Positions 7,616 to 14,289 are shown, numbered from the stretch's first letter. The stretch: 33,064 bases of DNA from an uncultured Bacilli bacterium (GCA_934130545.1 CAKOYD010000011.1:1-33064), one strand, 5' to 3'. Notes: generated from the sequence alone by a model not told the origin. Numbers and translations are program-made.

Positions 7616-7645
7616 ATTATATTACTAATTATAGAAATATGTCAA
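7616..7645 (-). promoter_or_regulatory. Promoter of the YtrA-type ABC operon
   Basis: A consensus TTGACA (7640-7645) and a consensus TATAAT (7616-7621) with an 18-base spacer lie on the minus strand. The transcription start should fall inside the palindrome at 7590-7610. Confidence 0.85.
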
Positions 7646-7678
7646 TATAAAACCTCATTTTTGGTGTAAAATGAGGTT
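7646..7678 (-). terminator. Terminator between ysxE and the ABC operon
   Basis: A perfect 11-bp stem pairs AACCTCATTTT (7651-7661) with AAAATGAGGTT (7668-7678). On the minus strand it is followed by TTTATA. It abuts the -35 box of the next promoter and lies about 200 bases beyond the ysxE stop. Confidence 0.75.
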
Positions 7679-7735
7679 CATTGTTTATTAAACACCTATT
7701 TTAGTAATTAGCATACAATATTATAGGTGAAATAT

Positions 7736-7939
7736 ATGTTTAATAATTTTGTTAATCTTTTAAGATTTTGGGCTGGTTTTAAATTACTTTGTTTATTATT
7801 ATGTATGGCTTTAATAGTAATTATCTTCTACCAATTATTAATTACTTTGTTTGTACCTTGTTTTATTAATGTTGTAGTACTACTCTTTGAATTTGTTGGG
7901 TTCATCTGTCTTGGTTTCTTTACTATATTCGGTTGTTAA
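7736..7939 (+). CDS. Possible small hydrophobic protein (67 aa)
   Basis: The ATG at 7736 follows AGGTGA at five bases; an in-frame GTG lies at 7727. The product would be almost entirely hydrophobic, with two likely membrane spans (about 15-38 and 40-63). Against it, the frame is antisense to the 3' end of ysxE over its last 60 bases, and T-rich DNA opposite minus-strand transcripts readily gives hydrophobic frames by chance. A long hairpin (CACCTAT 7693-7699 with ATAGGTG 7723-7729) would cover the ribosome binding site. It is included as doubtful because the 200-base stretch holds no other gene. Confidence 0.3.
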   Translation: MFNNFVNLLRFWAGFKLLCLLLCMALIVIIFYQLLITLFVPCFINVVVLLFEFVGFICLGFFTIFGC

Positions 7940-8788
7940 GTATTCAGTTTTAGCTAAATAGTCTAAGAGATTTCTAACCTTAATGCAGGTATTATATTCT
8001 GTCTTAGTTATGTCTATTTCATCAGGTAAGGCCATTAAAACAAATAGTAATAATCTTTCTTCTGGTAGGAGTGGATATTTAGATTCATAAAATTTTAAAA
8101 TATCCATAAATTCAAAATCTAGATAGTGATTTTTGTATAAATTTAAAATATCATAGATGGGCATGTCAATTTTTGATTTATCCCAACTGATAAAGTATGG
8201 TTTATCTTTTTTAATAAAGTGGTCAATATTCAAATTATTATGAATATTAACTAGTCTTATTTTTCTTTTATCTTTAATTAAATTATACCATCTATCTATT
8301 TGATATCGAGAATAGTTAAGAGAGTTATATATTAATGATATATTGCGGGCAATTAAATATTCAGATGGCGACATATATATAGTACTTTCAATAGTATCCA
8401 TTAGATTATTATAATAATTATTTAAATACTCTATTCTACCAATAACATCTTCATAGATATTTTTATATATATCAATATCTATCTCTTTATAGAAGGTAGT
8501 TTTATTATGGAGTAAAGTAAGTAAGTTAACAAGATCTAATATTTTTTGTTCATTGGGTATTTTAACACCTTCAACATATTCATAGATATCATATTCATTA
8601 TCTTTAATTAATCTTTTAGGAAAGTAATCAAAACTACGTGATGTTAAGTAATCATATATATAGTCTAAATTTTTATTAGTTTTTTTCTTTATAACATAAG
8701 TATTATTAGAGGTATTAATAATTTCAACACTATTTTTAATAGTTATTTTTTTAGGTTTATCTTTAATAATTTGATATAATTTGTTCAT
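7880..8788 (-). CDS. ysxE: CotS/YsxE-family kinase-like spore coat protein
   Basis: The 302-aa protein has the general layout of the aminoglycoside-phosphotransferase fold used by CotS, YutH and YsxE. A short N-lobe has strands and DIYEYVEGV as hinge (about 67-75). The C-lobe contains LVNIHNNLNIDHF (about 179-191) and FISWDKSKIDMPIYDI (about 199-214), which align with the usual HGDxxxxN and IDW..P..D motifs. The catalytic Asp (185) and metal-binding Asn (190) positions appear to be Asn and His, so it may be a pseudokinase. The main evidence for identity is position: it directly follows the SpoVID homologue, with TAATG overlap, as ysxE follows spoVID in Bacillus subtilis. Confidence 0.72.
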   Translation of the reverse strand: MNKLYQIIKDKPKKITIKNSVEIINTSNNTYVIKKKTNKNLDYIYDYLTSRSFDYFPKRLIKDNEYDIYEYVEGVKIPNEQKILDLVNLLTLLHNKTTFYKEIDIDIYKNIYEDVIGRIEYLNNYYNNLMDTIESTIYMSPSEYLIARNISLIYNSLNYSRYQIDRWYNLIKDKRKIRLVNIHNNLNIDHFIKKDKPYFISWDKSKIDMPIYDILNLYKNHYLDFEFMDILKFYESKYPLLPEERLLLFVLMALPDEIDITKTEYNTCIKVRNLLDYLAKTEYLTTEYSKETKTDEPNKFKE

Positions 8789-9576
8789 TACATAGATGGT
8801 ATGATAAGTTTATCACCAGGTTTTATTTCACTTAAGTTATTATATAATTCTAGTTTATCTTTATCTACACCATATTTTTCAATTATTTTATCAACAGTAT
8901 CATCTTCTTTAACAATATATACACGATATGTAGCATATGTTTCATTATCACTTAAATCATTAAATATTGATGATAAGGTATTAGTGTTTTCTTCTTTGTC
9001 AGTATTTACATTAGTATTAGTGTTTACGTTATTGTTAACAGTAGTATCTTCAGGTGTTATATCAGCTTTATTAGACATAATGTTAACTTCACTAGCCATC
9101 TTTGGTAAGTCTTTAACAATATTGACTGTTCGTGGTTCTTCCGGTTGGTCAACTTCTTCTTTAACTTCTTCAGGTTCTTCAGGAGATTGATCTTCTCTAT
9201 CAGGTAATTCCTGTGGTATTTCTTCTTCAGGTTCCTCTCTTTCAGGAATAGGTTCTTCTTCACCTTCGATATATAAATCTATCTTTACATATAAAGTATT
9301 ACTATCTTTTAATTTATAATTAAAATCGTCTATATCAATAACACACTCTTTAGTATTCAACCTTGTCCCTAAAGCAATATCAAATGGTAATTCAAAAGAA
9401 AATGATTCTTTTTGAATAGAAGCTTCAGTAATTTTATATTCCCCTGTTATTATAAAATTACCACTAATGGTATCCTCATTACTTAAATCTAGATTATGTT
9501 CTAGTGATATAGCAGTTATTTCATTAACACTAGTTTTAAATAATAGTTCTTTTTCAAATGGTATTATTTTTTTCAT
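8788..9576 (-). CDS. spoVID: SpoVID-like spore envelope protein with C-terminal LysM
   Basis: The 262-aa protein is built like SpoVID, the mother-cell protein that makes the coat encase the forespore. The N-terminal domain (about 1-105) carries ELLFKTSVNEITAISLEHN and FIITGEYKI, which match the N-domain pattern of SpoVID as I remember it. A low-complexity Glu/Pro linker (about 105-150) and a polar Asn/Thr segment follow. The C-terminal LysM domain (about 216-260) runs from YIVKEDDTVDKIIEKYG to KLIIPSM. Length is less than half that of B. subtilis SpoVID (575 aa), mainly from a shorter middle. There is no signal peptide, as expected for a mother-cell cytoplasmic protein. The ATG follows AAAGGA at seven bases. 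The ysxE homologue follows. Confidence 0.78.
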   Translation of the reverse strand: MKKIIPFEKELLFKTSVNEITAISLEHNLDLSNEDTISGNFIITGEYKITEASIQKESFSFELPFDIALGTRLNTKECVIDIDDFNYKLKDSNTLYVKIDLYIEGEEEPIPEREEPEEEIPQELPDREDQSPEEPEEVKEEVDQPEEPRTVNIVKDLPKMASEVNIMSNKADITPEDTTVNNNVNTNTNVNTDKEENTNTLSSIFNDLSDNETYATYRVYIVKEDDTVDKIIEKYGVDKDKLELYNNLSEIKPGDKLIIPSM

Positions 9577-9594
9577 ATGATCATCCTTTCATTA

Positions 9595-9623
9595 ATATAT
9601 ATGATGTTATTTAAATAATATAC
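9595..9623 (-). promoter_or_regulatory. Possible sigma-E-type promoter of spoVID
   Basis: On the minus strand GTATATT (9617-9623), 13 bases and CATATATAT (9595-9603) resemble the mother-cell sigma-E consensus (about ATATT, 13-15 bases, CATACA.T). They sit about 20 bases ahead of the start codon. In B. subtilis spoVID is sigma-E dependent. The DNA is AT-rich, so a chance match is possible. Confidence 0.35.
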
Positions 9624-9679
9624 TTTATTTTAGTATACATTAGATATTTTATTAATATAATATGGTAAGGAGATAATAA

Positions 9680-9928
9680 ATGAATAGATATATAATAATG
9701 GAATATATAAAGAAGTTAAATAGAAATGATATTATTAATTTTGCTAATAAACAAGGTATTAGTTTAGATAGTGATGAGGTTGAAACTATATATCATTATA
9801 TTAAACATGAGTATAATAGAATTATTAATAAAGATGAATCTGTTTTAGAAGAAGCTAGAGAAAAGTTAAATAGTAAGGCTTATAATTATATTAAAGATAT
9901 GTATTATAAATATAGGAATATGTTTTAA
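9680..9928 (+). CDS. Small helical protein, DUF2624 (YqfT)-like
   Basis: The 82-aa product is all-helical, soluble and rich in Lys, Asn and Tyr. The layout (INFANKQGISLDSDEVETI, then a central YIKHEYNRI and a last helix ending in Tyr/Lys) resembles DUF2624 proteins such as B. subtilis YqfT. That gene lies beside nfo (yqfS), and nfo is also nearby here at 10855-11763, which supports the match. No function is established for the family. The ATG follows AAGGAGA at ideal spacing and TATAAT lies at 9656-9661. It is divergent from spoVID. Confidence 0.75.
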   Translation: MNRYIIMEYIKKLNRNDIINFANKQGISLDSDEVETIYHYIKHEYNRIINKDESVLEEAREKLNSKAYNYIKDMYYKYRNMF

Positions 9929-9974
9929 TATATAAATAATTATGGTATTATTAATATAAATTATATGATGTGGT

Positions 9975-10151
9975 ATGAATAGTGATAAGTTTGGGGAATT
10001 TATTAGAAACAAACGCAAAGAAAAAGGTCTTACTCAACAACAATTAGGAGATATAGTTGGTGTTAGTATGAAGGCAGTGTCGAAGTGGGAATGTGGTAAT
10101 GCGATGCCAGATGTTGGGACGATAAAAATTATGAATTTACTTTTAAGATAA
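9975..10151 (+). pseudogene. Truncated XRE-family DNA-binding regulator
   Basis: The frame begins at ATG 9975 and gives 58 residues that form a complete Cro/CI-type helix-turn-helix. LTQQQLGDIVGVSMKAVSKW is the core, followed by GNAMPDVGTI. After that point the DNA switches at 10121 to sequence shared with 10674-10820, and the frame ends at a TAA in the wrong reading frame. The expected fifth helix and any effector domain are lost. It looks like a regulator cut by recombination, although a 58-residue DNA-binding peptide could still be made. The ribosome binding site is weak (GATGTGG). Confidence 0.75.
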
Positions 10152-10267
10152 ATAAAATGTATGTTAATGATGGTCCTGAGGTGGTATTTAATAATTCCAA
10201 AGTGTTTAATGTTGAGGCTACTGATAAAATTGGTATGGCACAAACAAATAGATATGATTGTGAATAA
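10121..10267 (+). pseudogene. 147-bp 3' fragment of the 10380-10820 gene
   Basis: This segment matches 10674-10820 along its whole length with no gap. I count about 15 differences in 147 bases by eye, with the first 36 bases identical. Read in the parent frame it still encodes the C-terminal 48 residues through the stop (KNYEFTFKINKMYV to NRYDCE), but it has no start of its own and is fused behind the XRE frame in a different phase. Many changes are at third positions, so it may have diverged while part of a complete gene. Confidence 0.85.
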
Positions 10268-10289
10268 TTGTAAATTCTACTCAAAAGAG

Positions 10290-10322
10290 AGTCTATTCTA
10301 CTAATAGGGGGTAGACTTTTTT
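10290..10322 (+). terminator. Plus-strand terminator after the fragment
   Basis: AGTCTA (10290-10295) pairs with TAGACT (10312-10317), extended by inner G-T pairs, and leads into TTTTTT at 10317-10322. It looks like the former terminator of the gene whose 3' end remains at 10121-10267. Confidence 0.75.
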
Positions 10323-10379
10323 GTATTTATAATGGTATAATGCAATTATAAATATTTATGATATAAAGGAGGAAAATAT

Positions 10380-10820
10380 TTGAAAAAAGAAAAAATAATA
10401 GTTGCCGTAATAGTCATTATACTTTTGTTTGGAGGAATTGCATTATTTATAAGCAAAGGATTGACTGGTAATAATAATAATAATGTCAATAATAATGTCA
10501 ATAATAATGTTTCACAAACCGAAAATAATTGTACTTTAATTAAAACATATCGCATTAATGCTGTATATCTAAGTAATGATGAAAATTACTTATATGTAAC
10601 ATTTAGTCAATATCAAACTGAAGGTTATTATACAATTAAATTACCAAAATCTATTTCGGGAATCCTAGAGAAAGATAAAAATTATGAATTTACTTTTAAG
10701 ATAAATAAAAAATATGTTGATGATAATCCCGAGGTAATATTTAGTAATTCCGAAGTGCTTAATGTTGAGGCTACTGATAAAATTGGTATGGCACAAATGA
10801 ATAGATGTGACTGTGAATAA
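10380..10820 (+). CDS. Membrane-anchored small extracytoplasmic protein, unknown
   Basis: The 146-aa product starts at a TTG preceded by AAAGGAGG at six bases. Residues about 5-25 form an uncleaved anchor or signal. An Asn-rich linker (about 31-44) is made of NNNV repeats. The mature domain of about 95 residues has beta-type patterns (AVYLSNDENYLYVTFSQ, EGYYTIKLP, KNYEFTFKI) and Cys at three places, including a terminal CDC. I do not recognise the family; an OB- or lipocalin-like small beta domain is a guess. A partial, diverged copy lies just upstream. TATAAT is present about 45 bases before the start. Confidence 0.8.
   Translation: MKKEKIIVAVIVIILLFGGIALFISKGLTGNNNNNVNNNVNNNVSQTENNCTLIKTYRINAVYLSNDENYLYVTFSQYQTEGYYTIKLPKSISGILEKDKNYEFTFKINKKYVDDNPEVIFSNSEVLNVEATDKIGMAQMNRCDCE
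10476..10511 (+). repeat. Three tandem 12-bp units coding for NNNV
   Basis: AATAATAATGTC is repeated three times (the last unit ends in T) inside the 146-aa gene, giving Asn-Asn-Asn-Val repeats in the linker. Such arrays can change in unit number by slippage without breaking the frame. Confidence 0.9.
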
Positions 10821-10825
10821 GAAAA

Positions 10826-10855
10826 AAATACTTCACTTTAATTAGTGAGGTATTT
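10826..10855. terminator. Bidirectional terminator between the 146-aa gene and nfo
   Basis: AAATACTTCACT (10826-10837) pairs with AGTGAGGTATTT (10844-10855), with one G-T pair. A-rich sequence precedes it and T-rich sequence follows, so it can stop both converging transcripts. Confidence 0.8.
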
Positions 10856-11763
10856 TATTTGTAATAAGATCTGATGTCTTCAATTAGATTAGGATTAAAC
10901 TCTTTCTTTCTTATCATATCTATTTCTTGTTTGTATGGGGGATATATTTTTTCTTTACTGTCATCAGTCATTGTAAGATATGGAGTTTCTAATATTTTAG
11001 GAATATTTTCTAATCTTTTATTATAGATAACATTAATTAAATTATCAAAGCCAATAGTGCCTAGTCCAATATTTTCATGACGGTCTTTATGGGATGATTT
11101 AGCGTTTTTACTATCATTTATATGAACTACTTTTATTTTATCAAGACCTATTTCTTTATCGAATTCATCTAGGTATGCATCAAAATTACTAATATCATAG
11201 CCGGCATCATTTAAGTGGCAGGTATCTAAGCATACTCCTATTCTATTAGGATATTTAATACCATTAATAATAGTTTTTATTTCAGCAGTCGATACTCCTA
11301 CTTCACTACCTTTACCCGACATTGTTTCTAGACAAATACATACATCATTATCTGGAATAGATAATACTTGATTTAAGCCTTGAATAATATTTTGAATGGC
11401 TTCTCCTCGTGGTAAATCTAGAGCTGATCCGGGATGTAAAACGACATTTTTTATACCTATACTTTGGCATCTTTCTAATTCATTTATTAAGAATCCTACA
11501 GAGAAATCATAGTTTTTAGGATTACATAGATTTACAATATAAGGGGCATGAACAACAATGTTTTCTAATTTAATATTATTTTCTTTCATTAGTTTTAAAC
11601 CTTCAAGAGTATAGCCATCGTTAATAGCTCCTCTTTTAGTATTTTGGGGTGCTCCGGTATAGAACATAAATGTGTTAGCACCATATGATAAAGCCTCTTG
11701 AACACTTCCTAGTAATTGATTATTACTTTTAAATGAAACATGAGAGCCAATTATTAATTCCAT
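10855..11763 (-). CDS. nfo: Endonuclease IV (AP endonuclease)
   Basis: This is a full-length 302-aa endonuclease IV, which cleaves the phosphodiester bond 5' to abasic sites and removes 3' blocking groups in base excision repair. The trinuclear zinc-site motifs are all present: SHVSF at 7-11, VVHAPY near 71-76, VVLHPGS near 107-113, CLETMSGKGSE near 144-154, CLDTCHLNDAGYD near 178-190, VVHINDSKN near 213-221, DRHENIGLG near 227-235 and ETPY near 262. The ATG follows AGAAAGAAGG, and TATAAT lies about 30 bases upstream. The 3' end shares a terminator with the convergent 146-aa gene. Confidence 0.97.
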   Translation of the reverse strand: MELIIGSHVSFKSNNQLLGSVQEALSYGANTFMFYTGAPQNTKRGAINDGYTLEGLKLMKENNIKLENIVVHAPYIVNLCNPKNYDFSVGFLINELERCQSIGIKNVVLHPGSALDLPRGEAIQNIIQGLNQVLSIPDNDVCICLETMSGKGSEVGVSTAEIKTIINGIKYPNRIGVCLDTCHLNDAGYDISNFDAYLDEFDKEIGLDKIKVVHINDSKNAKSSHKDRHENIGLGTIGFDNLINVIYNKRLENIPKILETPYLTMTDDSKEKIYPPYKQEIDMIRKKEFNPNLIEDIRSYYK

Positions 11764-11807
11764 TATATAACCTTCTTTCTATATAAAATTATACTATAAA
11801 AAGGTAA

Positions 11808-11831
11808 AAGAAAAAAGTGATTTCTCACTTT
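11808..11831 (-). terminator. Terminator of the prepilin gene
   Basis: AAAGTGA (11814-11820) and TCACTTT (11825-11831) form a perfect stem with a four-base loop, followed by TTTTTT on the minus strand. Confidence 0.8.
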
Positions 11832-11841
11832 AATTTCATTA

Positions 11842-12390
11842 TTAAGCGGCATATGCGCCAATTGTTGTCGCTAATGAACCTGTTGAACCAAATTTAGATA
11901 ATGAACATGTTTGCGTTGACGTAAGAGCATTTGATCCTACTGAACCATAATAATATTCACCATCGTTAGACATACTCATTTTAACACATACAGCTCCTGT
12001 TGAACCATCGATTGCTACAACAAATTGATAATAGTTTTTAGGCTTTAAACCAGCTGCTGTTAAGAAACCAGCATTTGCATTAGCTCTTAATACAGTTCCT
12101 GTAATTGAATCAGTTCCACCAACAACACATTTTTGTCCATCAGCACCACATAATGTAGTAAACTCTGTGTTTAATTCTACTTCTGTTCCTAAGTTAGCTA
12201 AACTAATAGAATCATATTGGTTCTTTATCCAGTCTGCTAACATATTAGCTGATGATTGGAATGTACTTCTTTTAGCACCATTAGAAGTTGTTAATACTAG
12301 GGGAATAGTAATACCTACTACTAATGCTAGTATAATAATTACTGCTAATAACTCTACTAAAGTAAATCCTTTTTTATTTAATTTTTTCAT
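11842..12390 (-). CDS. Type IV prepilin-like protein
   Basis: The 182-aa product has a textbook prepilin N-terminus: basic leader MKKLNKKG, then FTLVELLAVIIILALVV with Glu at mature position 5, cleaved and methylated by a prepilin peptidase. The C-terminal domain is Gly/Ala/Ser/Thr-rich, with four Cys that could form two disulfides. It could be a ComGC-type competence pilin, a secretion pseudopilin or a surface pilin. No pilus ATPase, inner-membrane platform or peptidase is in the window, so it is a solitary gene with its own promoter and terminator. Its codons look visibly less AT-rich than those of its neighbours, compatible with high expression. Confidence 0.92.
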   Translation of the reverse strand: MKKLNKKGFTLVELLAVIIILALVVGITIPLVLTTSNGAKRSTFQSSANMLADWIKNQYDSISLANLGTEVELNTEFTTLCGADGQKCVVGGTDSITGTVLRANANAGFLTAAGLKPKNYYQFVVAIDGSTGAVCVKMSMSNDGEYYYGSVGSNALTSTQTCSLSKFGSTGSLATTIGAYAA

Positions 12391-12417
12391 TATTTTCCTC
12401 CTCTACTTTATACATTA

Positions 12418-12446
12418 AGTTTAGCATAATCCTTTTATAGTGTCAA
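12418..12446 (-). promoter_or_regulatory. Promoter of the prepilin gene
   Basis: Consensus TTGACA (12441-12446), a 17-base spacer and TAAACT (12418-12423) lie on the minus strand, followed by AGAGGAGG ahead of the ATG. Confidence 0.75.
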
Positions 12447-12471
12447 TTGTTTATTTGTAAATTATCATTTT

Positions 12472-13134
12472 TTACTTAACTAGTCGATAGACTTTATTAT
12501 GGATTTCAGAGGGGCTTTCCATTTTATCATTAGTACTACATTCTACTATATCAAATGATAGATAATCTGCTACAAATAAGGCATTATCATATACTTTTTT
12601 TAGAAAAGCTATATCTCTTTCGTGGATATCGTTTTGAACACCGTCATTGTTTTGCCTAGCACGGCGCATACTTTGAACTAAATCAAATGGTGCAGTTAAG
12701 AATATAACTTTATCAGGTTTTTGAATTCCTAATTTGTTATATTCAAAATCAGTTACATAATCAATAAATGCTTTTCTTTCTTCAATATCTTCTATTACAG
12801 CAGATTGATATATTAAACTTGATGTTGTATATCTATCTAATAAGATAATCTTTCCTTCATTATATAAGGGTTCTAATTCAGTTTTCCATGTTATAGCGCG
12901 ATCTTGAGCATATAAACTATTTATAAAATATGGTGATAATTCAGAAACTTTACCATATTCTCCTTGTAGATATTTTTCTACTGGTACTCCGTGATAAGTA
13001 TGATATGATGGAAAGTGATGATTAACTACTTTATATCCTTCTTTTATTAAGTGTTCTTTTAAGAGTTCTAATTGAGTTGATTTACCTATTCCATCACTAG
13101 AACCTTCGATTACGATTATTTTTCCTTTATTCAT
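12472..13134 (-). CDS. tmk: Thymidylate kinase
   Basis: The 220-aa product is a dTMP kinase, which phosphorylates dTMP to dTDP on the route to dTTP. The P-loop EGSSDGIGKST (about 10-20) is a variant of the usual DGxGKST form. LLDRYTTSSLIYQSA near 98-112 is the DRY/substrate segment, and RRARQNNDGVQNDIHERD (about 157-174) is the LID region. It ends about eight bases before the prepilin promoter region begins on the same strand. The ATG lies eight bases after the rsmD stop, so ylbF-rsmD-tmk read as one operon. Confidence 0.92.
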   Translation of the reverse strand: MNKGKIIVIEGSSDGIGKSTQLELLKEHLIKEGYKVVNHHFPSYHTYHGVPVEKYLQGEYGKVSELSPYFINSLYAQDRAITWKTELEPLYNEGKIILLDRYTTSSLIYQSAVIEDIEERKAFIDYVTDFEYNKLGIQKPDKVIFLTAPFDLVQSMRRARQNNDGVQNDIHERDIAFLKKVYDNALFVADYLSFDIVECSTNDKMESPSEIHNKVYRLVK

Positions 13135-13142
13135 AATTCCTC

Positions 13143-13688
13143 CTACTGATATTCGTATATGTTGATATATTTATCACCATAACGTTTATTTTTTATTAAT
13201 TCATAATTATTATTTTCATTATTAATATTAGTTGAATATTCACATATTACTAGAGAATTTTTATTTAATAGTTGATATTCATCTAAAGTATTTAAAATAT
13301 TATCAATAACTAAGTCTTTATATGGCGGGTCTAAAAATACTAAGTCAAACTTTATATTTCTATCTTGATAATATTTTAGAGCTTGGTTATAGTCCATAGT
13401 TGTTAGATAGCACTTATCTTCTATTTTAAATTTATTAATATTTTCTTTTAATTTATTGATAACTATTTTATTAGAATCATTAAAGTAGCAATATTTACTA
13501 CCATTACTGATGGCTTCAATACCTAATGAACCACTACCACAAAATAAATCTAGGCTAACACTATCAGGTATTTTACTACTAATTGTGGCAAAGACGCTTT
13601 CTTTAACACGATCCATTGTTGGTCTAGTACCTTCTATATTATAGGTATCAATATTTCTTCCTTTTAAACTACCACTGATAATACGCAT
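13143..13688 (-). CDS. rsmD: 16S rRNA (guanine-966-N2) methyltransferase
   Basis: The 181-aa protein begins with MRIISGSLKGR, the RsmD signature. RPTMDRVKESVFATI follows near 22-36. The SAM-binding DLFCGSGSLGIEA lies near 47-59 and the catalytic LVFLDPPY near 115-122. It methylates G966 of 16S rRNA in the 30S subunit. It follows ylbF by nine bases, the same neighbourhood as B. subtilis ylbF-ylbG-ylbH(rsmD), but ylbG and coaD are not present here. Confidence 0.95.
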   Translation of the reverse strand: MRIISGSLKGRNIDTYNIEGTRPTMDRVKESVFATISSKIPDSVSLDLFCGSGSLGIEAISNGSKYCYFNDSNKIVINKLKENINKFKIEDKCYLTTMDYNQALKYYQDRNIKFDLVFLDPPYKDLVIDNILNTLDEYQLLNKNSLVICEYSTNINNENNNYELIKNKRYGDKYINIYEYQ

Positions 13689-13697
13689 ATATACCTC

Positions 13698-13991
13698 CTA
13701 TATACAGACTCTAGTACTTGTATATTTTTTATACTGATTACTTATTTTTAAGATATAACTACTTAGTTTATTATAATTATCTAAATACTTTTTATATTCT
13801 TCTATCTCAAATAATTTACTTTTAATACTTATTAATTTAGTAGTATCTTCTTCGTGATTAAACTTATCTACTAAGGTAATTACTTCTTGATTAGACAATA
13901 ACTTTTTTTTACTATCTAGTAATTCTTTAATCAGGGTTGAATTATCTAGAGTATCAATAAAGTTATATGTTTTAATAATTATGTCATTCAT
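13698..13991 (-). CDS. ylbF: YlbF-family regulatory protein
   Basis: The product is 97 aa from the ATG at 13991. This start has AGGAGA ten bases upstream; a GTG nine bases further out sits on top of that site. The protein is all-helical, with the YlbF/YmcA pattern: the N-terminal part includes LIKELLDSKKKL and VDKFN, then an EIEEYKKYLDNYNKLSSYILKI region. In B. subtilis YlbF (RicF) works with YmcA and YaaT on RNase Y and is needed for competence and sporulation. The rsmD neighbour supports the assignment. Sequence conservation is modest. Confidence 0.75.
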   Translation of the reverse strand: MNDIIIKTYNFIDTLDNSTLIKELLDSKKKLLSNQEVITLVDKFNHEEDTTKLISIKSKLFEIEEYKKYLDNYNKLSSYILKISNQYKKYTSTRVCI

Positions 13992-14014
13992 ATATAACAC
14001 ATCTCCTATTATAA

Positions 14015-14053
14015 AGAAAAAACAAATAAATTACATATATTTATTCATTTGTT
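14015..14053 (-). terminator. Terminator after yneF
   Basis: AACAAAT (14021-14027) and ATTTGTT (14047-14053), with additional inner AT pairs, form a stem followed by TTTTTTC on the minus strand. It overlaps the 3' end of yneF and separates it from ylbF. Confidence 0.7.
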
Positions 14054-14240
14054 TCATCATTTGATTTACTTGTTTTTGGGTAGGTGTCCTTCCCATTGAA
14101 CTCATCATTGTTTTAATCATCTGTTCATTAATAGGTGGATTCTTCTTTAAATATTTTTTCATATAATTTCTTGCTAAAAAGAATCCAATAACTGCTCCTA
14201 CAACAAGGCCAAATACTAAATATAATATATCTCTTAGCAT
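14031..14240 (-). CDS. yneF: YneF family (UPF0154) small membrane protein
   Basis: The 69-aa protein has an N-terminal membrane helix (about 5-24, LYLVFGLVVGAVIGFFLA). A basic stretch and the conserved tail PPINEQMIKTMMSSMGRTPT and KQVNQMMKQM follow, diagnostic of UPF0154. Its function is unknown even in Bacillus. It follows sirA by 26 bases in the order tkt-sirA-yneF, as in B. subtilis tkt-yneE-yneF. AAGGAGGG precedes the ATG, and an internal promoter at 14261-14289 would allow expression independent of sirA. Confidence 0.95.
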   Translation of the reverse strand: MLRDILYLVFGLVVGAVIGFFLARNYMKKYLKKNPPINEQMIKTMMSSMGRTPTQKQVNQMMKQMNKYM

Positions 14241-14260
14241 ACCTTATCCCTCCTTAGTTA

Positions 14261-14289
14261 ATTATACTAGATAACTACTCTATTGTCTA
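14261..14289 (-). promoter_or_regulatory. Promoter of yneF inside the end of sirA
   Basis: TAGACA (14284-14289), a 17-base spacer and consensus TATAAT (14261-14266) lie on the minus strand at the end of sirA. Confidence 0.6.

Noticed and set aside
8801..9190. Plus-strand open frame of 129 codons, Ser/Leu rich
   Set aside because: It is the mirror of the Glu/Asp/Asn-rich part of the SpoVID-like gene. It has no ribosome binding site, and low-complexity coding DNA keeps the opposite frame open.
9057..9263. Minus-strand Lys-rich frame inside the SpoVID-like gene
   Set aside because: Out-of-frame reading of the Glu/Pro linker of the real gene; no start signal.
10034..10243. Minus-strand 69-codon frame across the XRE/fragment junction
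   Set aside because: It spans two unrelated pieces of plus-strand coding DNA and has no initiation signal.
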